From: Echinometra lucunter | Taxonomy: Eukaryota; Echinodermata; Echinoidea; Camarodonta; Echinometridae | DNA: 64,000 bases | Assembly (NCBI GenBank): GCA_029962745.1 | Contig: CM057167.1 | Span: 19,558,054-19,622,053, forward strand | Direction of reading: 5' to 3' | Program-made: the position numbers and the translations under genes | Shown: one piece after another, positions 11,673 to 54,118 of the stretch | How the letters are laid out: each line of letters opens with the position of its first letter | Numbering within the stretch: position 1 is the first letter of the stretch | Notes under the pieces: model-generated | What the model was told of the DNA's origin: nothing | The model's input: only the letters and a program-made list of their open reading frames with translations | Databases searched by the model: none

Positions 11673-12080
11673 CCTAAAGCCCACCGCACACTCTACAATC
11701 CCTCAGCAATACGATTTGGGAAAAATTTGTTACAGCATTTGATATGAACATTCACACATGAAAAATTTTAATGATCAAAGTTCTGAACAGTCATATGAAT
11801 ACTAATACTAATGCGAGCCTCCCTGTAAGACTAAAAGCGAATTCAATTCCAAATACCAATGACGTCACAGCAATCTTGCAATCGGCTACAATTTGAAGTC
11901 AATTTGGCCTTTACTCCGACCACAAGGCTTGCAGTTAACCAAAATTGCGATTTTAGTACTCCTGTCATTATTTTGAACTTCAAAGATAATTTCACTTGTT
12001 TAAACTTCATATTTAATGCAAAATGCCATATGTTCAAAAATCGGGTAGCAGTCGGATTGTATAGTGTGCGATGGGCTTAA
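11673..12080. mobile_element. MITE with AAGCCCACCGCACACT termini, intact copy
   Basis: Left end AAGCCCACCGCACACT and right end AGTGTGCGATGGGCTT are inverted repeats. The right end is followed by a TTAA (12077-12080) and the left has CTAA, one base off. It lies about 100 bp beyond the EFTUD2 stop codon, so it may fall in the 3' UTR. It is the uninterrupted comparator for the nested copy at 36302-37050. Confidence 0.75.
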
Positions 12081-12181
12081 GAACAAAGGACAGCTATACA
12101 GGTCGAACACCCATTTTTCTTTCAGTAACCATTACAGACACAATAAATACAAAGATTTCCAACTGAGCAGATAAGAGATGT

Positions 12182-41839
<29,658 letters not shown>

Positions 41840-42292
41840 CTGGAGGAACAGATCAACAAAGTTATTATTTCATACATCTATATACAAAGCTTACCATAGA
41901 CTCACTACAAATGATGTCATCATGCTCCACTCACAAGGCAATTTGTTTGTGGAGAAAATTTGAAACATGCACTGTTGCGCAATGTAGTACTGTACTGCAA
42001 AAAGAACCAAACAGAAATATAAAGCTGCCAACAAGGATGAGTGGGCCGGGCCATGGCTGTGAAGTCAGTGAGGTGGGGCACTCTTGAATTCTGTTTACAG
42101 CACATCTGTTGTCATGGTTGTGCAAGGTTCTCTGCACTTTGCACACATGTGACGTGAGATGAAATAGGAGTCAGAAATAGAGTAGCCAATCCGTGTTTGA
42201 TTGCATGCCACTGACATGACTGAAGTGTGATTAGAATGAAATTTCCAATGAATCAATTTATCATTCGAATTTCACAATTCGAATGATACATT

Positions 42293-43414
42293 GGGTGATT
42301 TCAAGTTCGGTGTGCAGTGTTGGTGTTGGTGTTGAGAGCTCCAATACCGACGATCAGTTTAGAGGAACGATACCGATCTGATCCGATCACCTTATCGATA
42401 GCTCAACACCGAGTGACGTCATACGCTAGTAGCGAAATATCTCGACGATAAAATCGTTTCCCCTCAGAATTTCTAATAAATCTACATCTTATTGGATTCG
42501 AATTGCATAGTCATTTGAAGAATCCATCAGGAAAATTATCACTCTTTTAAAGGGGGTACCCAATGCTGAAACAATGTAAGTTCATTTAAAAGAGCATGAT
42601 TTTATTAGCAGAAAATCATCTGCCTAAATTTTTTTTTAAATTTGTGTTGCCAAGGAAACCCTCAAATGTGGTAAGATTTCAGGATATTTTGGACCTCTCA
42701 GCTGTGACTCAGTTTCAAGTGGGTACCTTGTCGCGCACTTCTAGCAAAGTGCGCGCAAGGTATAATGCATATTGTACAGTCTAGCGCGCAGCACAGCTGC
42801 AATGCGCAAAGCTGGGTACCCACTTTTACGTCATGCCTCATACTCAAATTTTTTGGTCAACTCTTGACTTTTTATGAGAAAATAAGCCAAAAATGCATTG
42901 ATTTCAATTGAAAATCATCAAATTTTTAATGTTATTCTTCTTAGAATTCTATTCTCGATCATATATCAAAAAAATTGTTTATCATTGTGTAATCACTTTA
43001 AGGAAATATATGGTTTTGATTATTCCAAGTTGTTTTGACTGCGAAATGGGTTTAACCACCAACATGTCACGAATGGCTGTAGCAAAGAGTGCTGGTGCTC
43101 CGCGAGGGAGAAGCAGGAATAACATGTATGATTACAACACCAACACCATACTTGAAATCATGAATTTCCCAATCCCTAGGGGCTGGTGTTGGTGAATGGG
43201 GAAATTGCATGTAAATCGTTCGGTCCAGCAGACGACATTCAACACCAGAAAGCAACACCTTAACACTGACTACCGGAAATACGTCAAATCTTGCGAGGTC
43301 AATCCCAACACCAGCCTTATTTCAAGTTCCGTGTTAAGGCTGGTGTTGGTGTTCTCACAACACCAACACCAGCCTCCAACACCAGCCTCCAACACCGTAC
43401 TTGAAATCACCCAT
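42293..43414. mobile_element. Element with TGGGTGATTTCAAGT termini and ACACCAAC repeats, interrupted
   Basis: Left end TGGGTGATTTCAAGTTCGGT and right end ACTTGAAATCACCCA are inverted repeats. Just inside both ends are GTTGGTGTTG / CAACACCAAC runs. A family C MITE (42547-43001) is inserted within it. It lies upstream of EFTUD2 exon 1 and may be in the first intron. Confidence 0.7.
42547..43001. mobile_element. TTAA-flanked MITE (family C), copy 2
   Basis: TTAA at 42547-42550 and 42998-43001; termini AGGGGGTACCCAATG and GTAATCACT. The reverse complement of 21429-21916. Confidence 0.75.
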
Positions 43415-45424
43415 TGATTCATTTATGAAATTTCACTTTAAAGTTTAACAACGCAAGTGTGTTCATGTTCCCATCTTTTATTATCAGATTTTACTGAAAT
43501 TTTCAATAATCTGCATCTTTTCGCATTGCACTTTGGTTGAGCTAACTTGATCTGTTGATGCTGAAATTATGCAACAGTAAACCTCTCACATAAGAAACAC
43601 ATTTGACATGCTTGATAATGATGAATCCTTCACACTTACAAATAACGGGACACAATATATAAGGTATGGGACTACAATTTACCTATGATGGGCAAAAAAG
43701 TTTCATATTCTCACTTTTCCATGAAAATGGTACAATTCCCATCCTTTCAAAAAAAGTAATATTTCATTTAATATGATATAATATGAAAATAAGAAGGAAT
43801 AACTCACCCTGTACCTGATTTATTATTTTATGAGTAACAAGAGAGCCCGCCGGTTCGTTTACAAAACGCCAGCGTGAAGCATGGGCTTATGTAGTCTCAA
43901 CAAACAGACCATAGTTTCCAGGCACAAACCATGGTCTGTAGCTGTCGAAACACCCGTCGAAAAATAGAGGTCTGAGTAGGAGATTAATGAAGGAGCTGAG
44001 CAAGGTAAGTGGCCTAGAAAGACCCTATGTAATTTAGGAAAGTGTCAATTAAGACTCCTGTACCTGCAGACGCTAGACTTTACAGGCTACAGTCTATGTA
44101 AGTCCGCCAGATCAGAATTAATTTTTTTGTCTTCTTTTTTTTTTTTATATTCGGCTTTTCTATCTTGTTTTGTTTGTTACAACATCCTGATCTGTTGTAA
44201 TTATTTGTAAATATTGTAATTTTTCTTAATTTTGGTTTTATTATTCAATAAAACATACAAATATATATTTTTTTTTAAAAGGTCGACCCCCCCCCTTTAA
44301 AATTTCCATTCAAATCCCAATTTAAAAAAAAAAAAAAGCAAATGCGCCACCTCTGTCTGCAAAAAAAAGAAAGAGGAACGAAAAATGTAAGAGAACGGAA
44401 CGGAGAAAAAAAGGAAGAGGAGAGGAAAGAAGAAAAAATGAAAAGAAAAAAAAGAAATAGACAGAAAAGAAGACGAATAAGAAAGAAAAGAGAAAGAAAA
44501 CCTATCATAACAAATTCTGTTTATATAATTCATCATTATTCCTATGAAAAGAAATTGATTTGCATCATGTGCCTCGAATGTTCTACTCACGTAATAACGG
44601 TAGGCCTAACAAGTTGACAACTGCAAATTGACCTGAGAATAAAATGCCCTATCACGAGAACTCAATTAGCTACAAAACGGCTACAAAATTACGTTTTGTA
44701 GCTCTTTTATAGCCGTTTTGTAGCCGTCTTACCTTTTGAAAAGATAGATGTGAATTATTTTTAAATCTGTGTAGCTTCTATTTTGGCCAGCCATAATCTA
44801 CCAAATTAATGACATATGGCGCTGCATATCAATGAAAAGAGATATGACAGGGTCAGAGGCATCGTAAGTTCTTAGTCGGGACGTTAACTAGCGTTGATCT
44901 TGGTAAACACGGCTTCGTGAAACACGTAGACAACTAGACAACTAGCGGCGATCTTAGCCGAGAAGTTGACTTATGACGGTTTCGAGAAACGGGCCCCTGT
45001 CGTTTAAAGAAAAAGATAAATGATGAATTATTTCCTAATTTGTGGGGATAAAGGAATGAAGTGAAGAAGACATTCCTTCGTCTCTGAAAAATAACTCGTC
45101 TAACATCTTTCTTTCTCCTCATCGGGCTTTTACAATGACAAATCAGGGGGAGGAAGGAAAGAAAGAGAGGAGAGAAAAAAAAACAGGGAGAAAGAATGAA
45201 TTGCATGACTTATCCACACAGGAGTTTGTGTTAAAAATTCCATCTAAATAGATCCAATCATTTCCAGATACTACTCCAACCATCGTATGCCATTGTTGGA
45301 AAAAATATTCATATAAAATCAATGCTACATATTTTGAACACCTTTTTTTCATGTGTGCATGGAGAGTGATAACTACTTGTTCAGATCAGTCCCATCCGTA
45401 TCTTCGGGCGACCCGAAACCAGGG
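43415..45424. other. Region 5' of EFTUD2, no gene seen
   Basis: Probably includes the EFTUD2 promoter and 5' UTR exon. A minus-strand donor-like TACAGG|GTGAGT near 43806 is one candidate; there is no proof. A hairpin of GCTACAAAACGGCTAC and its complement lies at 44663-44734. A foldback ending ACGGGCCCCTG lies at about 44855-44999. Purine-rich stretches occur at 44360-44500 and 45150-45195. Confidence 0.35.
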
Positions 45425-47620
45425 TTTTACAACCAATTATAGGCATGGTAATACCATGGTAAATTTACCATTGATCGACTGTAATAAGGTGGTAAATTGG
45501 AACGCACTTACCATGGCTTTACCATGGTATAAATTTTATGGTAATTTTATCTTTGTAACACCACAGTATTACCATGGTTTGTCAATGGTTTTACCAAAGT
45601 AAAAAAAAACGATCAAAACTATTTATGGTAAACCAATGGTAAGTGCGTTCCAAATTACCACCTTATCACCATGGTTTTACCATGGGTTTACCATGGTATT
45701 ACCGAACCATGAATTCATCGTAAAACCATGGTTTCACCATCCAATCAAAAATTTTCAAGGTCCTTTTAACATGGTTAAACCAGAGTTAAACCATGGCTTT
45801 TTAAGTGTTTTTATCATGGTAAAACAACGGTATCACCATGGTTTCACCACAATCAAAACTATGGTAAACCCATGGTAAACCCATGGTAAGTGCGTTCCAA
45901 ATTACCACCTTATTACCATTTGCATCCATGGTAAATTTGCCATGGTATTACCATGGTACAAATCCATTGTAAAACCATGATTTGAAAAACATTACTCTTT
46001 TCATGGTGATTTTACCATAGTAAAATAATGGCCCAAACCATGGTTTTACTGTGGTATTACCATAATAAAATCACCATTAAAACCATGGTAAAACCACGGT
46101 TGAACCACAGTAAAATATCTGCCCAAACCATGGTAAAACAATCATTTCACTATGATTAAAAAAACATATGTTTTCCTACCATGGAAAAAGGTGGTGTAAC
46201 CATGATTTCTTTACTATGATTTTTACCATGGTGTAACAATTGTTTTGAACAACTACAGTTTTAAAATCATGGTAAATCGAGAGATAAACCATGGATAGAA
46301 AAACAAATGTTATTTTACTACGGTAAATCGATGGGTTTTTTTTATGGTTTAATAACCATGGTTTTTCATCCATCTTAAAACTATAGTTAAAAAACTATGT
46401 AGTAACCACGGTTTTAAAACCAAGGCAGTGAAATGGTTTAACTATGGTTTCAAAACATATGTTTTCTTACCATGATGAAAAGGTGGTGTAACCAAGGTTT
46501 CTTTACTATGATTTTTCAACCATGGTGAAACAATGGTTTTGAACATAGTTCTTTAACTATAGTTTTAAAATCACTGTTAATTGATGGATAAACCAGGATT
46601 AAAAACAAAAGTTATTGTACTATGGCAAATCCATTTTTTTTCGATGGTTTAATAACCATGGTTTTTTAAACCATCTTTAAACCATGTTTATAAAAACCTG
46701 TGTATTAACCATGGTTTTTAAACCACGGTATTAGAATGGTTACACTATGGTTTAAAAACATATGTTTTCTTACCGTGGTGAAAAGATGGTGTAACAATGG
46801 TTTCTTTACTATAATATTTCAACCATGGTAAAATAATGGGTTTGACCATAGTTTCAAAATCATGGTTTAAACCACGGTATTACAATGGTTTAACTATGGT
46901 TGAAAAACGAAAGTTTTCTTACCATGGTAGAAAGATGGCGAAAGCATGTTTTTTTTCACTATACTTTCATCATGGTGAAACAATGGTTTCGACCATAGTT
47001 ATATAACCTTAGTTTTAAAATCATGGTTAATCGATGGTTAGACCATGGTTAAAAAACCAATGTTATTTTACTGTGGTAAATCAATGGTTTTTTGAAGGTT
47101 TAGTGACCATGGTTTTTGAACCATCTTAAAACCATGGTTACAAAAACTGCGCATTAACCATGGTTTTGAACCACGGTATTAAAATGATTCAACTATGGTA
47201 AAAACAAAAATATATATATATATGGGGGTTTTTTTACCATGGTAAAAAGGTGGTGTAACAATGGTTTCTTTACTATAATATTCAAACCATGGTGAAACAA
47301 TGTGTTTGACCATAGTTTCCTGGGTTTCAAAACTATGGTTTTTATACCACGGTAGAACAATCGTTTTACAATGGTTTCTAATCCCATGGTTTTTATACCA
47401 TGGTAAAATGATAGTTTAACCATAGTCTTATTACCATATTTTTTAACCATAGTAAAACGTACGCTCGTTTTTCCTCGATTTGACCATGGTTTTGAGTGTA
47501 AAACCATGAACGACCATCGATCCATTGTATAACCATGGTTAGTTCATGGTGTTACAATGGTTACCATGGTGTTAACATGGTTACCATGGTAAAACCATGG
47601 TAATTTTTTGTATAAGGGAT
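45425..47620. repeat. 2.2 kb block of degenerate ACCATGGT palindromes
   Basis: About forty CCATGG sites by eye in 2.2 kb, mostly as ACCATGGT embedded in TTTTACCATGGTTTTA-like phrases. Two layers of order are visible. In the left third the phrase GGTAAGTGCGTTCCAAATTA recurs (45650, 45886) and appears inverted at about 45490. In the right part a longer unit beginning ATATGTTTTCTTACC...GGTGGTGTAAC recurs near 46173, 46449 and 46757, then in shorter form at 46908 and again at 47230, i.e. roughly 300 bp apart. No coding potential is credible. Confidence 0.9.
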
Positions 47621-48469
47621 GAGTGTACAGCATTTGGTCCCAGTTGGAATTTAAGGGGACTTTTTTTAGTGTGGCAAGAAACCTCACAACCACAGTGCAT
47701 AGTTTTGATTAGGTTTTCGATTAGTCTAAGTTTCAGCCCCTGTACAGAGAAAAAACGCTAAAAAAACACCCCTTCATATAAATTCAGGAAGTGAAGGATA
47801 TTGTGTGAACTTGTAAAGTCAAAAGTTTGAATGGTGCCATTATACTAGCACTTATTTTTCATGATTTCTTAAAATCTCATTTTCAACACAGGAGCCTATG
47901 GGGAAACATTTACAGGCGTGCGCCCTAAAGCTATAAAGACTTCAGAAGGGCTCTGATCTCCGTACTCAGAGTGGATTTATATAAATCCACTCTGTCCGTA
48001 CTGAAAGAGCGCCATCTAAAGGACAACCTTTTTATTTATGCTACACCCCCCCCCCCCCCCCTCCCCCCTACAAGACACACACTCGCGCCCACACACACAT
48101 ACAAACAATTTATCACATTTGACTAAGCTGGAAAAAAAAATAATAATCGATAACTATAAAAATCTGACAAAGGTTCCGATTCAATAATCAATAAGAAAAG
48201 TCCATTTTTTAATTTGTCTCTAATTTATTCTGGCTATAATTTTTTCTTACTCCCTGCCATACGATTAATTACATTTATGTTTTTCATGTTGCACTGGAAT
48301 TTGAAGGATAATTTTATTTAATTCTTTTGTTTGCATGTTTGTTTTCGTATGCTCGTAAACATGTTTTGTACAGATATGTTTTGTGAATTAAGACGAAATA
48401 TAGTCACTAGTTACACACATGATAATGAAGCCAGAAGAGAGTAAACGGGAGGGGGGGAACAGGTATATG

Positions 48470-48511
<42 letters not shown>

Positions 48512-49396
48512 AGAGTTTGTTTGTTGTTCTTTTTTTTTTTCTTCTTCTTCTAATTGCACTTAGTCAAAGTACCATTTAAATAGTGCGATAATGTATATGA
48601 CAATACTTCGGGCGGCGCCGGGGGGGGGGGCGAACATGAAGAAAAAATTAAAAACTTGTCCAAATTAAGATTCAGCTGACAAGTAAAAAAAAAGGGAAAA
48701 AAAGAAAATCCTCAGCATTATCAAGCACTCTTCTCACATAAGTTTGCTGACAAGCTATAAAGAAAAAAAGCTCAAACAAAAAAGGGCTCTCATTTTTTTT
48801 CATGGGGGCTTATTTGCATACTGGTTTTTTTTTTAGGAAGTGACCATCCCCTGCCTCCCCCCCCCCCTCCCTGTGTGCGCCGCCCTGAAAATTATGTAAC
48901 TTGTAATGAAATTTAAATAGTTTAAATTTTACATGGATGTAGGCCTAAGTATCACATACAGTGTCAAAGTGGTTAAAGTGATGTTAAAATTTCCTTCTTC
49001 GAATGCATTAAAAGACATATATTGATATCATTCTTATCACCAAGAAAAATAGATATTGTGAAACACGTGGGTGGTATGCTTTATCATTTATTATAGTGAA
49101 ATTATTCAGAATAATTAAGATATGTAAAGCCATCAAACAATTATAATATCAAAGCAAGGAATCGAAATATTGGCAAATTATGCAAACTAGTAGTTTTAAA
49201 AAAATTCTAAAAGGAATTCCTATTTCCGTATTTCAAGTATACATGTATAACAGGTCTTTAAAAATGCTTAGTAGAATGAATAAGACTGGAAATTTCAGAA
49301 AATATAACATGATCTTGAAACTTCTAACCACAATATCGTGACTTTCTGGGGAAAAGGACGGAAAGATGATGCGCGTCCGGGAGCCATCTCCACTTA
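47621..49396. other. Intergenic, simple repeats only
   Basis: No gene. Contains a C tract at 48046-48062, an (AG)n run at 48472-48509, a G tract at 48618-48629 and a short C tract near 48858. The rest is AT-rich and unremarkable. Confidence 0.5.
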
Positions 49397-50082
49397 GGGG
49401 AGTGTTTCATCAAGTGTCTTGTCGGGGATTTTTACCGACAACTGTTACGAGCTACTGAAATCCTTCACATTCCTATTTCAAATTTCAAATTTCAAATTCG
49501 TATTTATTCATTTCCAACAGAAAATACAATGACATTGCATAGATATGATTATACACACAATATGAGATTAAGATATATACATAATATTTTTTTCTTTCAT
49601 GAGTTAACATATCAATAACTAATTAAAAATAAATTATTATAGATTATTGATTTCTGTGGAAATGGAGGTATCCACTAAAAAGCAATTGATTGTAGTTTGT
49701 GGAGCCCTCAGAAAATAAAATCGTTGCAACTTGTGCCTACTAAGACTAAGAAAACACGACACAATACCAGAACATAACAGAACACACAAAAAGAAAAACA
49801 AACACGAGGCGACAAGGAAAGGGAAAACCAGAAAAGAAAAAAGAAAAAAGATAAGATATACGGCAGGACATCAAGACCGAAGAAGGAAGTAAATAATTAT
49901 AATGGTTATTTCAACGAGGTAAGATGGTATAATTATTCAAATTGAGGATACGATGAAGACCCATGCATATGAAAATTTAAGATTGACAGTATACGTTGTG
50001 TAGTTGCATCTGATTGGCCGTGAGCAATTTTTGTCAGTAAAATTAATGCCAAGAGTCACAAGACACTTGATGAAACGCCCCC
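49397..50082. mobile_element. Short MITE split by an insertion
   Basis: Left part GGGGAGTGTTTCATCAAGTG through GAAATCCTTCACAT; right part CATCTGATTGGCC through CACTTGATGAAACGCCCC. In other copies of this type the two halves are contiguous (for example at 14015-14146). About 540 bp intervene. Confidence 0.75.
49470..50007 (-). mobile_element. Probable 5'-truncated LINE or SINE 3' end inside the MITE
   Basis: On the minus strand the insert ends with TGGAAATGAATAAATACG followed by (AATTTG)n, like the short tandem tails of CR1/L2-type retroelements. No open frame is left. Confidence 0.5.
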
Positions 50083-50184
50083 TGGTTCATTCTATCCCGT
50101 TGTGGAATGCATCACGCATCTTTCTGCAAGTATTATTTGCCTTATTACAAATTGCGAATTTAGAGATTTTACCCTTCCCCAAAT

Positions 50185-50222
50185 TCTCTCTCTCTCTCTC
50201 TTTCCTCCTCCCTCAAATCTAC

Positions 50223-50280
<58 letters not shown>

Positions 50281-50380
50281 ATTTCTCTCTAGCACCGGGG
50301 AACAAAGACAGAACACACAACCGAATTATATTCTCTCTCTTTTTCACTCTCTCTCCCCCTCCCCCTCTCTCTCTTCCTTT
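50185..50380. repeat. (CT)n tracts
   Basis: Long CT runs at 50185-50276 and shorter ones to about 50375 on the plus strand. The Ser/Leu-rich frames over them are artefacts. Confidence 0.95.
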
Positions 50381-51348
50381 TCTTGTTTGTTTCCGACATC
50401 ATTCTCTGAAACTTATTATGTTGTTAAATTACGAATCAGAATGACAATGCACGGTTATGATATCGGTGTTTTATTTTCAACGAATCAATAATATCCATGA
50501 CAGCAGAGCATGTCGGTCCTTTACTTAATTCTAATCTTCTTGCAATCATCCAATAATAGAGAGTTTAAAAAAAGCAAATGCAATATATGCAAACAACAAA
50601 CACTGCATGAGACATAAAGTAAACAGGTAAATCAAACGAGTTAATTGACTCGTGTACCATAACGGGACTATAGCAGAGAAGGGAATTTCCCTACTTGATA
50701 CTCGTACTGAAACTGCTCACAGAAATGAGAATGATCGAAACAGTCATTTTGATCAATATTGACCAACACTATTCTCCTTCCCAAGTACTTTTTGTGTCCC
50801 TCTGAATCCCGGTATTGACTTATTGACTTCGTGTACGCATGATCGTTCGACATGTTCAAAATTTCGCGTAAAAATGGGTCCTTTCTTGGAGCATGTTTTT
50901 TGAGCACTGATTTCGAAAAAAAGGGTTGTTTTCATGAGCTTGTACTCGAAATTGAAAACAGGGTGTTTTTTCTTTTCTGGCCCTTGCTTGCAAAAAGTTT
51001 ACTTGTAATGCGAAAAATAGGGGTGTTTCTTTAAAGGCCAATTTGTATTCGTTTTGAGCCAAATAGGGGTAAAAATGGCTAAAATGTACTTGAAACACCG
51101 CGAAATAGGGGTCAAATGTTGGGTTGCCGAATTACGATCATGGCTACACCTTTGAATATATAGAGTGAAAACACCGGGCTCTGAATCCCCACTTTTACAT
51201 ACTCTGTTGGGAGAGACAGAGAAGGGACAGACGAAAGAGGTGTAGATGAGAAGAAGCGGATAGAGAGAAAGGAATGGAGAGTGAAGTAATAGAGAGAGAT
51301 GGAGTTAATAGAAAAGGGTTCGACAAATAATACGAAAGAATAATCAAG

Positions 51349-51379
<31 letters not shown>

Positions 51380-51579
51380 CTGCATCACAATGGCGTATCC
51401 AGACAGGGGTTCAACAGGCGCCCGCCATTGATTTTTGAGAATCACAAAAAAACAAACATGTTAATATAGCTATATGTAAAGAAAATTGTCCCCCCCCAAA
51501 AAAAAAAAAAAAAAAAAAAAATTGTGAAAAATTTTCACATTTGCCGTTTACGCTCCCTCTATTTCCAAATCCTGGATCC
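50381..51579. other. No gene seen
   Basis: Two minus-strand frames near 50668-50935 look moderately protein-like but match nothing I know. The stretch 50870-51130 has repeated ATAGGGGT phrases and is probably a repeat. An A tract follows C8 at 51491-51521. Confidence 0.35.
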
Positions 51580-52440
51580 GCGGCTGCGTGTGGAGGAAGA
51601 TGAGAGGATGTGGTGAGAGAGAGAGAGAGAGAGAGAGGGAGAGGCAGAGGAGGACTCGGAGGAGGAGAGGAGACGAGAGAGATACAGGAAGGGGGAATGA
51701 AGGGGTTAGAAAGGGGATGGACGAATACGAAAATATCAACAAGAGAAATAGAGAAACTACGGATGAAGTTGAAAGGACATGGAGAGAGAGAGAGAGAGTT
51801 AAGACAGAGAAGAGAGTAAGTGAAAGAGAAATAAAGGAGGGGGAAAGAGATAGGGATTGGGAACGCAGAGGAAGAGAGCTTTATAGAATAAAAAGAATAA
51901 TCAAGGGAAAGAAAAAGAACAAAATTAGGGAGGAAGATGAAAGGCAACGAAAGAGAGAGGGAGAGAAAGAGAAGGCTGAGAAAGAGAAGGAAGAGAGAGG
52001 GAGGGAGAGGGGGAGAGAAGGGGCTGAGAAAGAGAAGGAAGAAAGAGAGGGAGAGGGGGGGTGAGGGGTACAGGAGGAGGGAATGAGGTGAGAGAGGGAG
52101 AGTAGAGAGAGGGGGGGCTGAGAAAGAGAATGGAGGGAGAGGTCGGAGGAGGGAATGACGTGAGAGAGGGAGAGTGAGAAAGCAGGATAGAAAAGAGGGA
52201 ATGAAAAATGAAATGATATAATAAGCCTAATGAGAGATTGAAAGTGGATGGACGCATACGAGAGATGAGCAATACAGAGATTGTCAGGAGGGAAGATTGA
52301 AAAAGAGAAAGACGGGTAGTGGGATGAAGGTAAACGGAAAGAGAGAGAGAGAGCACGAAAGAAGAGGGAAGAAAGTGTGTGGCAGGGAAGACAGTGATAG
52401 AGAGAGAGAGAGAGCACAAAAACCAAGAGGATGAGAAAGC
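51580..52440. repeat. Purine-rich (GA) strand-asymmetric tract
   Basis: Over 800 bp in which the plus strand is dominated by GAGA, GGAGA and GAAAGAGA motifs. Both-strand open frames here are low-complexity artefacts. Confidence 0.9.
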
Positions 52441-53132
52441 AAGATTATAAAGATAAAAATGCTTGTTAGATTTTTCTGTAAATCATGCATGAAAGAAATG
52501 CAAGTTTCGCTGAAATATTCATTGTAAATATTACGCAATACACAGTCATGTATGATTATGCCTGACAGTCTTCTATGGAAAAGATAAATAAGGTTTTAAT
52601 AAGGAGGCCAACGTAGGCCTGCACATTGCACACTAGATTTTAAAAAAAATCATGAAATGCTTATAAGGTCAAGGAAATATCGTCATAATCTCTCAAAGTT
52701 ATTGCCCTTGACCGTGGAGGATTTGAAAACACGGAAATGAACAAATTTCTATAATCCCTCTAATTTCCTGCATTCAGAGGGATATGAATTTTCAATCGAC
52801 TCATCCATTATGCATGCGGTTACCAAGAGGCAAACACTTTGGTCTTTAAATTCAGGTGTACTATATACATGTACGTTACATGATAGTTCTATGGCCTATG
52901 AACATTTATTTTGCTCTGATTCGTTAAGGCTCTGGGCCTCAGTGCAATTCTGAGATACATATATTCTGAGATAATATACTGAAATTCGATTTGTTGTCTG
53001 TAACACAGATGTGATCATAGCTTGGATTTTCCTTAATGAACAGGACTGTAATTACGAACGTCATCAACAATTAAAATTTATACATATTGAATAAAACTCA
53101 AAATGAATGATAACTGGATCAAGTAAACAATA
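52441..53132. other. No gene seen
   Basis: AT-rich intergenic sequence with no feature I can support. Confidence 0.4.
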
Positions 53133-54118
53133 ATATAGGTTTTCCCGTCCAATTTCGCATTAAGTGCATGCAAATGTAAAGATAGGTCATTCTATTTCGC
53201 ACATAGTGCACGAGAAAGTGTAAATAGGTCATTTAATTTCGCAGATTGGGCAGCCAAAATCACCAATCGGCATCCAAATTCGCTATAGTGCAGCCAAAAT
53301 GGCCAATTGGCATTCATAATCGCTTTAGCATGTTTAAGGCAACCAAATTCGCCAATCGGCATACGAATTCGTACATAGTGCAACCACGTTCGCCGTGAAA
53401 CCCTCTCGAGCTAAGTTAGAGCATTCAATTTCGCCATAGGGCATCTAATTATACGATTCGTGCATCCAATTCAGCACATGTATTTTTTTTTCTATTTTTT
53501 ATAGCTTTCTCATGTTCATATCTTCTTCCTCTTTATGAGCTTACTTTGTCTATATCAAGTCGCCGAATAAAAATCATATCTATCGGATGGCCAAAGGCAT
53601 AAGCTGATAAGAATTAACAGAGGGAACATTTCCTTACATTTCTGTTAATTCATATGTCCCCTTTTTTCATCTTTGTAAATTTTCTTTCATAATGTATATT
53701 TTCTTGTGGTCATTTGCACCATGTCTTCAATTATATGCATTGACTAGAGACATAAATCATAGCATGTATACAATATAATGATTGTCTTCTTTCATTTTGT
53801 ATATACTGCATACAAGTCATGTAAATATAGTACGGTTGAATGCACTAGTAATGAACATGAATACCCTATGGCGAAAATGAATGCTCTATCTTCAGTCCCG
53901 TGTCCTTCCTTACTAACTTGAATGCACTATAGCGAATCTGAATGATGTCTTTACACTTTTGATTGCTCTATGGCGAATCTGAATGCCCATTATGAATTTT
54001 TGGCTGCCATATGGCGATTTTGAATGACTAGTTTGAATTTTTGGTTGCCCTATTGCGAAATTGAATGAACTATTTATACTCTTTATACAAAGTGCGAAAT
54101 TGGACGGGAAAACCTATA
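53133..54118. mobile_element. Long foldback element with subrepeats, 985 bp
   Basis: The outer ends TATAGGTTTTCCCGTCCAAT and ATTGGACGGGAAAACCTATA are perfect inverted repeats. Each arm of about 350 bp is made of irregular 25-35 bp subrepeats of the form TTCGC-ATAG-GCA-CAAA (left) and its complement (right). The middle is plain AT-rich sequence. The architecture resembles the long-inverted-repeat TU/foldback elements known from sea urchin; identity with that family is inference. Confidence 0.85.

Noticed and set aside
12005..12181. EFTUD2 polyadenylation signal
   Set aside because: Only an ATTAAA-type match inside the neighbouring MITE; too weak to call.
44275..45352. Lys/Glu- and Phe/Ser-rich frames
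   Set aside because: Low-complexity purine/pyrimidine stretches; no motif or splice context.
50668..50935. 79- and 60-codon minus-strand frames
   Set aside because: Somewhat protein-like but unrecognised and overlapping in two frames; probably repeat.
50004..52538. Ser/Leu-rich and Arg/Glu-rich long frames on both strands
   Set aside because: They follow the CT and GA tracts and are mirror images on the two strands; not genes.
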